14,950 nt of DNA from CBDUUP01 sp965370435. Its GTDB lineage: Bacteria; Chloroflexota; Anaerolineae; Anaerolineales; UBA11579. Below the pieces are notes generated by a model. It searched no databases, was not told where the DNA came from, and saw only the letters and a program-made list of their open reading frames with translations. The stretch is taken from the NCBI GenBank assembly GCA_965370435.1, contig CBDUUP010000068.1, forward strand, positions 1-14,950, in the 5' to 3' direction. Positions 1 through 6,158 of the stretch are shown here, piece after piece. The translations under genes and the position numbers were made by a program. Position 1 is the stretch's first letter. Every line of letters begins with the position of its first letter.

Positions 1-6
1 TGGTGT

Positions 7-28
7 TAATTAGTAACTTTCCTAATTA
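7..28. repeat. Short A/T-rich inverted repeat
   Basis: A perfect 7-bp inverted repeat (TAATTAG at 7-13, CTAATTA at 22-28) with an 8-nt spacer sits at the left edge of the window. It lies about 160 bp upstream of the aromatic operon promoter. It could belong to the upstream gene or be chance in A/T-rich DNA. I see no coding frame in 1-187 on either strand that resembles a protein. Confidence 0.25.
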
Positions 29-141
29 TTCGTTCTTGCTCAGAGGACCGCCGAACAGGGATTCTTTGCTCGACCCCGCCCCAAATCCCTTTCGCGGCCC
101 AATCGCCCTCACCACTCACCATCCCCAACCCTCAACCGTCT

Positions 142-170
142 AACGTTTCAACGCCCAAACGTTCAACGTT
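142..170. repeat. Cluster of three AACGTT palindromes upstream of the promoter
   Basis: AACGTT occurs at 142-147, 158-163 and 165-170, within a C/A-rich tract of CAAC-type words (about 125-175). The last copy ends 17 nt before the -35 box. The position would suit an operator or activator site, but the tract is low in complexity and may be an intergenic simple repeat. No regulator family is identified. Confidence 0.35.
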
Positions 171-187
171 CAACTCTACTGAAAAGG

Positions 188-216
188 TTGACACAAATCC
201 GCCTCAAAGGTATACT
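188..216 (+). promoter_or_regulatory. Sigma-70 type promoter of the aromatic amino acid operon
   Basis: A perfect -35 box TTGACA (188-193), a 17-nt spacer and a -10 box TATACT (211-216) form a near-consensus housekeeping promoter. Transcription would be expected to start at one of the A residues at 222-224. That leaves only about 10 nt before the leader-peptide ATG at 233 and about 170 nt before the first enzyme gene. A strong constitutive promoter followed by a terminator is the usual layout for attenuation control. Confidence 0.85.
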
Positions 217-232
217 TGCGCAAATTAACGCC

Positions 233-319
233 ATGAACCCACAAATTTTCAGCCCTGCTGACTTCGCCTACTATTATTATTTTGGTAACCCTAACCAGGT
301 TGCCGGCGGCGGCGTTTAA
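233..319 (+). CDS. Tyr/Phe-rich leader peptide of a transcription attenuator
   Basis: This 28-codon frame opens with ATG and ends with TAA at 317-319. Residues 11-17 read Phe-Ala-Tyr-Tyr-Tyr-Tyr-Phe, and another Phe is at position 6, so 7 of 28 residues are aromatic and none is Trp. It lies between a strong promoter and an intrinsic terminator ahead of an operon that makes tyrosine. By analogy with known leader peptides (for example pheL, trpL, hisL), scarcity of Tyr-tRNA would stall the ribosome at 272-283 and favour read-through. The last codons (Ala-Gly-Gly-Gly-Val) are GC-rich and form the proposed antiterminator strand, so their sequence may be dictated by RNA folding. No Shine-Dalgarno sequence precedes the ATG, and the 5' UTR would be only about 10 nt. 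The peptide is probably not functional as a protein. I assign it from sequence logic, without homology evidence. Confidence 0.85.
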   Translation: MNPQIFSPADFAYYYYFGNPNQVAGGGV

Positions 320-359
320 GGGCGGAAGGCTTACTTCACACCACAACGCGAGGCCAATC
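284..359 (+). promoter_or_regulatory. Mutually exclusive attenuator RNA structures (1:2 and 2:3)
   Basis: Hand pairing gives two competing folds. Hairpin 1:2 pairs 284-290 with 298-304 (7 bp, one G-U, 7-nt loop) and begins right after the Tyr codons. The 2:3 antiterminator pairs 298-302 with 355-359, 303-304 with 352-353, 310 with 350 and 312-316 with 345-349, about 13 pairs with bulges. It would consume the 5' strand of the terminator. A ribosome stalled on the Tyr codons masks strand 1 and frees strand 2 for antitermination. A ribosome reaching the stop codon at 317 masks strand 2, so the terminator forms. The logic is textbook, but pairing strengths were not computed and other registers within the GGC repeats are possible. 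Confidence 0.6.
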
Positions 360-380
360 GGCCTCGCGTTTTTTGTTTTT
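345..380 (+). terminator. Intrinsic terminator of the attenuator
   Basis: A perfect 11-bp stem (345-355 pairing with 360-370) closes a 4-nt AATC loop. It is followed by a T-rich run through 380 (T at 369-374, G, then five T). It is a canonical Rho-independent terminator placed before the first enzyme gene instead of after the operon. The aroH ribosome binding site starts at 381, directly after the T-tract. It is the default-off arm of the proposed Tyr-sensing switch. Confidence 0.92.
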
Positions 381-393
381 AGGAGAGTGTTGT

Positions 394-777
394 ATGTCAA
401 TTCGAGGAGTGCGAGGCGCGGCCGTTGTCGTGGAGGACCGGCCTGAACAGGTGATCGATTCCACTCAAGAATTGCTCACCGCCATTCTGGAGGCGAACCC
501 AACCATGCAAGAGGCCGATATTGCCAGCGTCTTATTTACGGTCACCGATGATCTTCACTCGGCCTATCCAGCCCGCGCGGCGCGCGAGTTGGGTTGGACT
601 TTGGTTCCATTATTGTGTTCGCGTGAAATTCCGGTTCCCGGCAGTCTGCCCCGCTGTATCCGGGTGTTGATCCATTGGAACACAGACCTGCCTCAGCGCG
701 AGATCCGACATGTGTATCTGGGTGAAGCTGCTGCCCTTCGTCCAGACCTGGCCCAAAAGGCAACCGGGCAAAGATGA
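394..777 (+). CDS. aroH: Chorismate mutase, AroH class (monofunctional)
   Basis: This gene encodes a 127-residue cytoplasmic enzyme that rearranges chorismate to prephenate, the branch step to Tyr and Phe. The length equals that of the Bacillus subtilis AroH chorismate mutase. The active-site residues known in that enzyme occur at the same numbers: Arg7, Cys75, Glu78, Arg90, Tyr108 and Arg116. Other matching blocks are the N-terminal IRGVRGA, the DLHSAYPA segment, and IRHVYL followed by ALRPDL near the C-terminus. The chosen ATG follows an AGGAG ribosome binding site (381-385) with 8 nt spacing. A TTG at 373 in the same frame lies inside the terminator T-tract and is not used. It is the first structural gene after the attenuator, and 49 nt separate it from aroF. 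It is an AroH-fold enzyme, unlike the more common helical AroQ chorismate mutases. No regulatory domain is visible. Confidence 0.96.
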   Translation: MSIRGVRGAAVVVEDRPEQVIDSTQELLTAILEANPTMQEADIASVLFTVTDDLHSAYPARAARELGWTLVPLLCSREIPVPGSLPRCIRVLIHWNTDLPQREIRHVYLGEAAALRPDLAQKATGQR

Positions 778-807
778 AATTATCCTCTCAGTTTCTCAAA
801 TCTATTC

Positions 808-814
808 AGGAGGT
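808..814 (+). promoter_or_regulatory. Strong ribosome binding site fixing the aroF start
   Basis: AGGAGGT at 808-814 is a near-perfect anti-16S match in the 49-nt gap between aroH and aroF. It places initiation at GTG 824 or ATG 827. The ATG gives an N-terminus that lines up with Thermotoga maritima DAHP synthase. The same frame stays open upstream to an ATG at 710 inside aroH, but that extension resembles no part of the family. Confidence 0.8.
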
Positions 815-826
815 GGTTGTGCCGTG

Positions 827-1870
827 ATGATCATTATGCATACCGATGCAAAACCAGAACAAATTGAGGCCGTGGTTTCGCGGGTGAAGAAATTTGGGAT
901 GAAAGCCCATCTTTCACAGGGCGCCGAGCGGACCATAATTGGCGCGATTGGAGATGGACGGGTCGTGAAGAAAGACCAGTTCGTTCATCTGCCGGGCGTA
1001 GACCGCGTGGTCCCGATTTCCCGGCCCTACAAGCTGACCTCCCGCGAGTTTCAACCCCAAGATACGCTAGTGTCTCTGAATGGGGTGACTTTTGGGAATG
1101 AGGAAATTGTCGTCATTGCCGGGCCGTGTGCGGTCGAAAGCCGGGACCAGTTCCTGGAGACTGCCCGCGCCGTTCAAGAGGCCGGCGCGCAAGCTCTGCG
1201 GGGATGTGTTTTCAAGCCGCGGACCTCTCCTTATTCATTCCAGGGCCTGGGCGAGGAGGGTTTGGAGTTGCTCACCGAGGCGAGGGAGTTGACCGGGCTA
1301 CCGGTGGTCACCGAGGTCATGTCCCCCAATCAAGTGCCCCTGATCGTCCAATACGCCGATATGCTCCAGATCGGGGCCCGCAATATGCAAAATTATCCAT
1401 TGCTGCACGCCGTGGGTGAGAGCCAGCATCCAGTTTTGTTGAAGCGGGGCATGAGCGCTACCCTGGATGATCTGCTGATGGCGGCGGAGTACATACTTTC
1501 TCAGGGAAACCAACAGGTTGTGCTTTGTGAGAGAGGCATCCGAAGTTTTACAACCGCCACCCGAAACACCACCGACATCAATGCCATCCCGGTGCTCAAG
1601 TCGCTCACCCATTTGCCGGTCATCCTCGACCCTAGCCACAGCACCGGCCACTGGGAATACGTCGGGCCGGTCGCGCTGGCGGGGATCGCGGCGGGAGCCG
1701 ATGGCCTGATCATCGAAGTCCATCCCAACCCCAGCGAAGCCCTCTCGGATGGCGGGCAGTCTCTCAAACCGGCCCGCTTCACTGAGATCATGCACAAAGT
1801 GAACACCATCGCGGAGGCGGTGGGCCGGCGCGTCGCTCCCATTGCGGAAGCCCTGGCCTTTACGGAGTAG
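827..1870 (+). CDS. aroF: 3-deoxy-7-phosphoheptulonate (DAHP) synthase, type I-beta, with N-terminal ferredoxin-like regulatory domain
   Basis: This 347-residue enzyme condenses PEP with erythrose 4-phosphate, the committed first step of the shikimate pathway. Residues 1 to about 68 form the ferredoxin-like domain, which in Thermotoga maritima DAHP synthase mediates feedback inhibition by Tyr and Phe. The (beta/alpha)8 catalytic barrel follows. Metal ligands are Cys101 (AGPCAVE), His271 (DPSHSTG), Glu297 (IIEVHP) and Asp308 (LSDGGQSL), each one number below the T. maritima residue. Family signatures KPRTSPYSFQGLG, QIGARNMQN, LLKRGM and CERGIR are intact. ATG 827 was preferred over GTG 824 because MIIM aligns with the T. 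maritima start. No chorismate mutase domain is fused; that activity comes from the separate aroH upstream. TyrA starts 2 nt after the stop codon. Confidence 0.97.
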   Translation: MIIMHTDAKPEQIEAVVSRVKKFGMKAHLSQGAERTIIGAIGDGRVVKKDQFVHLPGVDRVVPISRPYKLTSREFQPQDTLVSLNGVTFGNEEIVVIAGPCAVESRDQFLETARAVQEAGAQALRGCVFKPRTSPYSFQGLGEEGLELLTEARELTGLPVVTEVMSPNQVPLIVQYADMLQIGARNMQNYPLLHAVGESQHPVLLKRGMSATLDDLLMAAEYILSQGNQQVVLCERGIRSFTTATRNTTDINAIPVLKSLTHLPVILDPSHSTGHWEYVGPVALAGIAAGADGLIIEVHPNPSEALSDGGQSLKPARFTEIMHKVNTIAEAVGRRVAPIAEALAFTE

Positions 1871-1872
1871 AC

Positions 1873-2748
1873 ATGGAAACCCCCACATCCCTCACCGAAG
1901 CTCGTATCGCCATCTTGGGATTGGGGTTGATGGGCGGTTCTTTGGCCATGGCCTTGCAGGGGCATTGTGAGTCGCTCTCCGGCGCGGACCCAGACCCAGA
2001 GACGGTAGCCCTGGCGCGCCAACGCAAAATTGTGGACCGGTGTTCGACGGATCCAGGCGACATCCTGCCGGATTCCAATGTGATCGTCCTCGCCGCGCCG
2101 GTGGGCGTGATCCCGGAATTGATCCACGACCTCCCCGGCTTGCACCCCGGAAAGGCCATCGTTTTGGACTTCGGTTCGACCAAAGCGGAGATCGTTCAGG
2201 CCATGGAAACCTTGCCTCCCCGCTTTGACCCGTTGGGCGGGCATCCCATGTGCGGCAAGGAGAAATTATCCCTCGCCAACGCTGATCCGGGGATATTCCG
2301 GGGCGCGCCCTTCGCCTTCACGCCGTTGGAGCGCACTTCCCCCCAGGCCCGCGCCTTTGTCGAGCAGCTTGCCCTCACCATCGGCGCGCACCCTCTCTGG
2401 CTTGATCCCCTGACCCACGACCGCTGGACCGCATCCACCAGCCATCTTCCCTATCTCCTCTCGGTTGCCCTGGCCTGGGCGACGCCCCCCGAATCCGCCC
2501 CCCTCATCGGGCCGGGCTTTCGCAGCGCAACTCGTCTGGCCGCCACGCCAGCCTCCATGATGTTAGACGTTCTGATAACCAACAGGGCCAACCTCCAGCA
2601 GGCATTGGCCCAACTTCGCCGTCAATTGGACGATGTGGAGCAAATATTGGCGGAGGGCGATGATGTCAGTTTGCAGGCCTGGTTGGAACAGGGCGCGGAA
2701 CTTCAAAGAGAATTGGTCGAAAGCTCTGGATTGCAGGAGCATCCATGA
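1873..2748 (+). CDS. tyrA: Prephenate (or arogenate) dehydrogenase
   Basis: This 291-residue enzyme oxidatively decarboxylates prephenate to 4-hydroxyphenylpyruvate (or arogenate to Tyr), committing the operon to tyrosine. The N-terminal Rossmann domain has GLGLMGGS at 16-23 and acidic residues Asp39/Asp41 after strand 2, which suggests NAD over NADP. Further marks are DFGSTKAEI (99-107), the catalytic-region GGHPMCGKE with His124, TSHLPYLLS with His191 in the helical dimerisation domain, and GFRSATRLA with Arg217/Arg221. The length covers only the two core domains, and there is no C-terminal ACT domain of the kind that gives Tyr inhibition in some homologues. GGAG at 1864-1867, overlapping the end of aroF, serves as ribosome binding site. 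The stop overlaps the aroA start (ATGA). Substrate choice between prephenate and arogenate cannot be read from the sequence. Confidence 0.94.
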   Translation: METPTSLTEARIAILGLGLMGGSLAMALQGHCESLSGADPDPETVALARQRKIVDRCSTDPGDILPDSNVIVLAAPVGVIPELIHDLPGLHPGKAIVLDFGSTKAEIVQAMETLPPRFDPLGGHPMCGKEKLSLANADPGIFRGAPFAFTPLERTSPQARAFVEQLALTIGAHPLWLDPLTHDRWTASTSHLPYLLSVALAWATPPESAPLIGPGFRSATRLAATPASMMLDVLITNRANLQQALAQLRRQLDDVEQILAEGDDVSLQAWLEQGAELQRELVESSGLQEHP

Positions 2749-4070
2749 AAATTGTGACCCAACCCGGTTCGCCCATGCGCGGTGACATCACTCTCCCCGG
2801 CGACAAATCCATCTCTCACCGGGCCGTCTTGTTCGCCGCCCTGGCTGACGGCCCCAGCCGGATAGAGAACTTCCTGGACGCCGGAGTCACGCAAGCCATG
2901 CTCTCCGCCTTGACTTCGCTGGGTGTGCGGTGGGAGCAGGAAGGCAGCGCGCTGACCGTCCACGGGAAGGGATTGGGAGGGTTGAGCGCGCCATCTGAGG
3001 TACTGGATTGCGGAAATTCCGCCACCACTATGCGCCTCTTGGCGGGCGCGCTGGCCGCGGGCAACCTCTCCGCCGTGCTGGATGGTTCTCCTGGTCTAAG
3101 GCGGCGTCCCATGATGCGGATCGTCGCTCCCTTGCAGGATATGGGCGTTTTAATTGAGGCCTCCGATAATGGCGCTGCTCCTCTGAAACTGCGCGCCCGG
3201 CCCAACGGCCAACCCTTGCGCCCTCTCGATTACAAATTGCCGGTCGCCAGCGCTCAGGTCAAGACCGCCCTGCTGCTGGCCGCTCTGGCCGCGGACTCGC
3301 CTTCTACTATCCAAGAACCCGGCCAATCCCGCGACCACACCGAGCGCATGTTCGCCAGCATGGGGGTTAACTTGACGGTGAAGACCCATAACAGCCAACC
3401 CACCATCACCCTCCACCCTCCCGGTTTAGCTACACTCAAGCCGATTAAGTTAACTGTCCCCGGAGATATTTCCTCCGCCGCATTCATCATCGTGGCAGCG
3501 TTAATTACCCCAGGATCAGAGGTCACGCTGCGCGGCGTGGGAATCAATCCTACCCGCACCGGTTTGCTGGATGTCTTGGAGGAGATGAAGGCCGATATTC
3601 AAATCTCCAACCGGAGAGAAACCCAGGGCGAACCGGTCGGGGACCTCACCGTGCGTCACAGCGACTTGCGAGGGGTTTCGGTTGGCGGGCCGCTGGTGGT
3701 GCGCATGATTGATGAGTTCCCCATATTCGCCGTGGCAGCCGCATTCGCAGAAGGTCGGACCACGGTGAGCGACGCCGAAGAACTGCGTCACAAAGAGACC
3801 GACCGGATCGCCAAAATCTGTCAGGAACTGCGCAGCCTGGGCGCAGACTTTCAAGAAGCGCAGGACGGTTTCACCCTCCAGGGAGGAGAGCCCTTGTCAG
3901 GCGGGGTTGCCCGCGCCCACGGCGACCACCGTCTGGCGATGGCGATGACGGTGGCGGGATTAGCCGCTAAGGAATTGGTAACCATCGAGGGCACTGAGAT
4001 CATCGCCGAATCTTTTCCGGGCTTCACCGATACTTTGGATTCGCTGGGAGCCAATTTACGCCATGAGTAA
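2745..4070 (+). CDS. aroA: 3-phosphoshikimate 1-carboxyvinyltransferase (EPSP synthase), class II-like
   Basis: This 441-residue enzyme transfers the enolpyruvyl group of PEP to shikimate 3-phosphate. Visible elements are LPGDKSISHR with Lys21, GNSATTMRLL at 90-99, SAQVK at 169-173, RDHTE at 196-200, NPTR at 268-271, the catalytic-region IDEFPIFAV with Asp323/Glu324, and ELRHKETDRI around 346-355. All four motifs used to define class II EPSP synthases (GDKS/T, SAQxK, RxHS/TE, NxTR) are present. Ala93 occupies the position of Gly96 in the E. coli enzyme, a site where Ala is associated with low glyphosate affinity. The gene starts within the tyrA stop (4-nt overlap), with AGGAG 5 nt upstream of the ATG. 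It overlaps aroE by 8 nt. Confidence 0.97.
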   Translation: MKIVTQPGSPMRGDITLPGDKSISHRAVLFAALADGPSRIENFLDAGVTQAMLSALTSLGVRWEQEGSALTVHGKGLGGLSAPSEVLDCGNSATTMRLLAGALAAGNLSAVLDGSPGLRRRPMMRIVAPLQDMGVLIEASDNGAAPLKLRARPNGQPLRPLDYKLPVASAQVKTALLLAALAADSPSTIQEPGQSRDHTERMFASMGVNLTVKTHNSQPTITLHPPGLATLKPIKLTVPGDISSAAFIIVAALITPGSEVTLRGVGINPTRTGLLDVLEEMKADIQISNRRETQGEPVGDLTVRHSDLRGVSVGGPLVVRMIDEFPIFAVAAAFAEGRTTVSDAEELRHKETDRIAKICQELRSLGADFQEAQDGFTLQGGEPLSGGVARAHGDHRLAMAMTVAGLAAKELVTIEGTEIIAESFPGFTDTLDSLGANLRHE

Positions 4071-4983
4071 AGGTCAATATTTCAATTTGGGTATCGTAGG
4101 ATGGCCGGTAGAACACAGTCTGTCCCCGGTCATTCACCATGCGGCTTTGGAGGCTGTAGGGCTGAGAGGGCAGTACCGTCCCTATCCAATCCCCCCGGCC
4201 CCAGAAGGGATAGCGAAGCTTAAAGAAATCCTGGAGCAATTACGCACCGGCGAACTGCACGGCCTGAACGTCACCATCCCCCACAAACAAACCGTCATCC
4301 CTCTGCTGGACGGCCTGACTTCCACGGCCCGCGCCATTGGCGCGGTGAACGCCATTTCATGTGAAGAGGGTCGCCTGGTCGGAGACAACACCGACGCGCC
4401 AGGTTTCCTGGCTGATCTTAACCAGTACATGAAGGGGATTGAACGCGGCCTGGGTCGGGCTATCGTCCTGGGCGCGGGGGGCGCGGCGCGGGCGGTTGCG
4501 TACGCCCTCCTGAAAGCGGATTGGAAGGTATGGGTTGCCTCCCGCCGTCTTGCCCAGGCGCAGGAATTGGTCGAAGATTTACGAACTGCCACGGACGTTC
4601 CCGGCTCGCACGCTACCGCCATTTCTCTTACCCCATCCTCCCTCCAGAGCCAGGTCTCCTCCTGCGATCTGGTCGTCAACGCCACACCGGTCGGCATGAG
4701 TCCTCAAGTTGATGCGGTTCCCTGGCCTCCACAGGTCCCGCTCCCGGCAGGCGCATTCATTTACGATTTGGTCTACAATCCGCCGGAGACCGCCTTGCTG
4801 CGCCTGGCCCATTCCGCAGGGCTGGAGGCTGTGTCTGGACTGGGGATGCTCGTCGAACAGGCCGCGCTGGCTTTCCAGCAGTGGACCGGTTCGCCAGCCC
4901 CTAGATCGGCGATTCGCGCCGCGCTCTTGGAACATTTCCCGCCGCGGAACGATCAAACCATCCAATTGGAGGTTGAACCCTAA
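4063..4983 (+). CDS. aroE: Shikimate dehydrogenase (NADP-dependent)
   Basis: This 306-residue enzyme reduces 3-dehydroshikimate to shikimate. The substrate domain has GWPVEHSLSPVIHHAAL (13-29), then NVTIPHK with catalytic Lys75, AIGAVNAI, and GDNTDAPGF with catalytic Asp111. The nucleotide domain has LGAGGAARAV (135-144) and ASRR near 158-161, whose arginines fit NADP preference. VVNATPVGMSP and the C-terminal SGLGMLVEQAALAF block are typical. The length is slightly above the usual 270-290 residues, with the extra residues mostly in a short N-terminal stretch and the C-terminal tail. The start overlaps aroA by 8 nt and has no clear ribosome binding site, so it probably depends on translational coupling. 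The TAATG junction with aroC shares one base. Confidence 0.97.
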   Translation: MSKGQYFNLGIVGWPVEHSLSPVIHHAALEAVGLRGQYRPYPIPPAPEGIAKLKEILEQLRTGELHGLNVTIPHKQTVIPLLDGLTSTARAIGAVNAISCEEGRLVGDNTDAPGFLADLNQYMKGIERGLGRAIVLGAGGAARAVAYALLKADWKVWVASRRLAQAQELVEDLRTATDVPGSHATAISLTPSSLQSQVSSCDLVVNATPVGMSPQVDAVPWPPQVPLPAGAFIYDLVYNPPETALLRLAHSAGLEAVSGLGMLVEQAALAFQQWTGSPAPRSAIRAALLEHFPPRNDQTIQLEVEP

Positions 4984-6158
4984 TGTCTCTCCGTTTCCTC
5001 ACCGCAGGCGAATCTCACGGCCCCGCTCTGGTCGCCATCCTGGAGGGATTCCCCGCCGGGCTGCCCCTCCCCGTGGAGGTCATCAACCATGAATTGGCCC
5101 GCCGCCAGCGAGGATTCGGCGCAGGGCCGCGGATGAAGATCGAAAACGATGAAGTATCCATCCTGGGCGGCGTGATGGCGGGGGAAACCACTGGCGCGCC
5201 GCTGGCCCTCTTGATCCCCAATCACGACCACCAGAGTTGGCAGGGCAAACCGATCCCGTCCTTCACCACGCCCCGCCCCGGCCATGCCGACCTGACCGGA
5301 GCGATCAAATACGGATACACTGACCTACGCCCGGCCCTGGAACGGGCCTCCGCCAGAGAGACCGCCGCCCGGGTCGCGGTGGGAGCGATTTGCCGCCATC
5401 TGCTGGCTCAGTTTGAGATTCAAATCGGCGGTTACGTGATTTCCCTCGGAGGTATCACCGCCGACCTGGGAGAACATCCCCTGGTCGAACTGGCCGCCCT
5501 CGCCGAGGCCTCTGAGGTTCGCTGCCCGGACCCGGAAGCCGCGCAGGCCATGCAGGCTCGCATCCGCCAGGCCATGCAGGATGGCGATACGCTGGGCGGC
5601 GTGATCGAGGTTTTTGCCCAAGGGCTGCCTCCCGGCCTGGGCGCTTATGCCCATTGGGACCGCCGCCTGGAGTCCCGTCTGGGGGCCGCCGTGTTGGGCG
5701 TGCAAGCCATAAAGGGCTTCCAGATCGGCTCGGCATTCGAGAACGCCAGTCTGACCGGAACCCAGGTTCACGATGCCATCCGGTTGGAGGGCGATGACCT
5801 GGTTCGGCCCACCAACCGCGCCGGGGGATTGGAAGGCGGCGTCACCAACGGGCAGCCGATGATGATCCAGGCCGCCATGAAACCGATAGCGACGACCATC
5901 ACGCCCCAGCAAACCGTAGACCTCGCCCGCGGGGAAGAGACCCCCACTCAATACGAACGCTCCGATTTTTGCCCGCTGCCCCGAGCGGTTCCCATTCTGG
6001 AAGCAGTCGTCGCCTTCGTGTTGGCCGAGGCTCTGCTCGAAAAACTGGGCGGCGATTCTTTGGTCGAGATGCGGCCTCGTTTCGACTCTCTGCGCGGCGC
6101 CCGGCTCTCCGATCTGCCCATGGATAACGTGAATAAAGTCTGGTGGCCGGATGAATAG
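4983..6158 (+). CDS. aroC: Chorismate synthase
   Basis: This 391-residue enzyme removes phosphate from EPSP in a 1,4-elimination to give chorismate and needs reduced FMN. The N-terminal LTAGESHGP (catalytic His12), RPGHADL with His101, the ARETAARVAVGA helix, GGVTNGQPM and the C-terminal RSDFCPLPRAVPI block cover the family core and active site. A GGAGG ribosome binding site lies about 10 nt upstream, inside aroE. One unusual point: the usually conserved YGRG-x-RM loop reads FGAGPRM here, with Ala47 where most homologues have Arg; Arg50 is kept. The protein is full length and shows no frameshift. It overlaps aroE by 1 nt and the aroK-aroB fusion by 8 nt. Confidence 0.97.
   Translation: MSLRFLTAGESHGPALVAILEGFPAGLPLPVEVINHELARRQRGFGAGPRMKIENDEVSILGGVMAGETTGAPLALLIPNHDHQSWQGKPIPSFTTPRPGHADLTGAIKYGYTDLRPALERASARETAARVAVGAICRHLLAQFEIQIGGYVISLGGITADLGEHPLVELAALAEASEVRCPDPEAAQAMQARIRQAMQDGDTLGGVIEVFAQGLPPGLGAYAHWDRRLESRLGAAVLGVQAIKGFQIGSAFENASLTGTQVHDAIRLEGDDLVRPTNRAGGLEGGVTNGQPMMIQAAMKPIATTITPQQTVDLARGEETPTQYERSDFCPLPRAVPILEAVVAFVLAEALLEKLGGDSLVEMRPRFDSLRGARLSDLPMDNVNKVWWPDE

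Noticed and set aside
56..91. Hairpin AGGGATT/AATCCCT upstream of the operon
   Set aside because: It has only 7 bp with a 20-nt loop, is not followed by a T-tract and lies away from the promoter. Probably chance.
217..393. T-box riboswitch or TyrR/TRAP-like control of the operon
   Set aside because: The leader is too short for a T-box, and no conserved T-box bulge sequence (TGGNACC-type) is visible. A Tyr-rich reading frame explains the terminator better.
373..393. Longer aroH starting at TTG 373
   Set aside because: It would begin inside the terminator T-tract. ATG 394 has a proper AGGAG at 381-385 and matches the Bacillus AroH N-terminus.
710..826. Longer DAHP synthase starting at ATG 710 inside aroH
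   Set aside because: The extra N-terminus has no counterpart in the family, and AGGAGGT at 808-814 points to the start at 827.
1501..2244. 247-codon open frame on the - strand opposite aroF and tyrA
   Set aside because: It overlaps two well-supported genes and has no recognisable domain or ribosome binding site.
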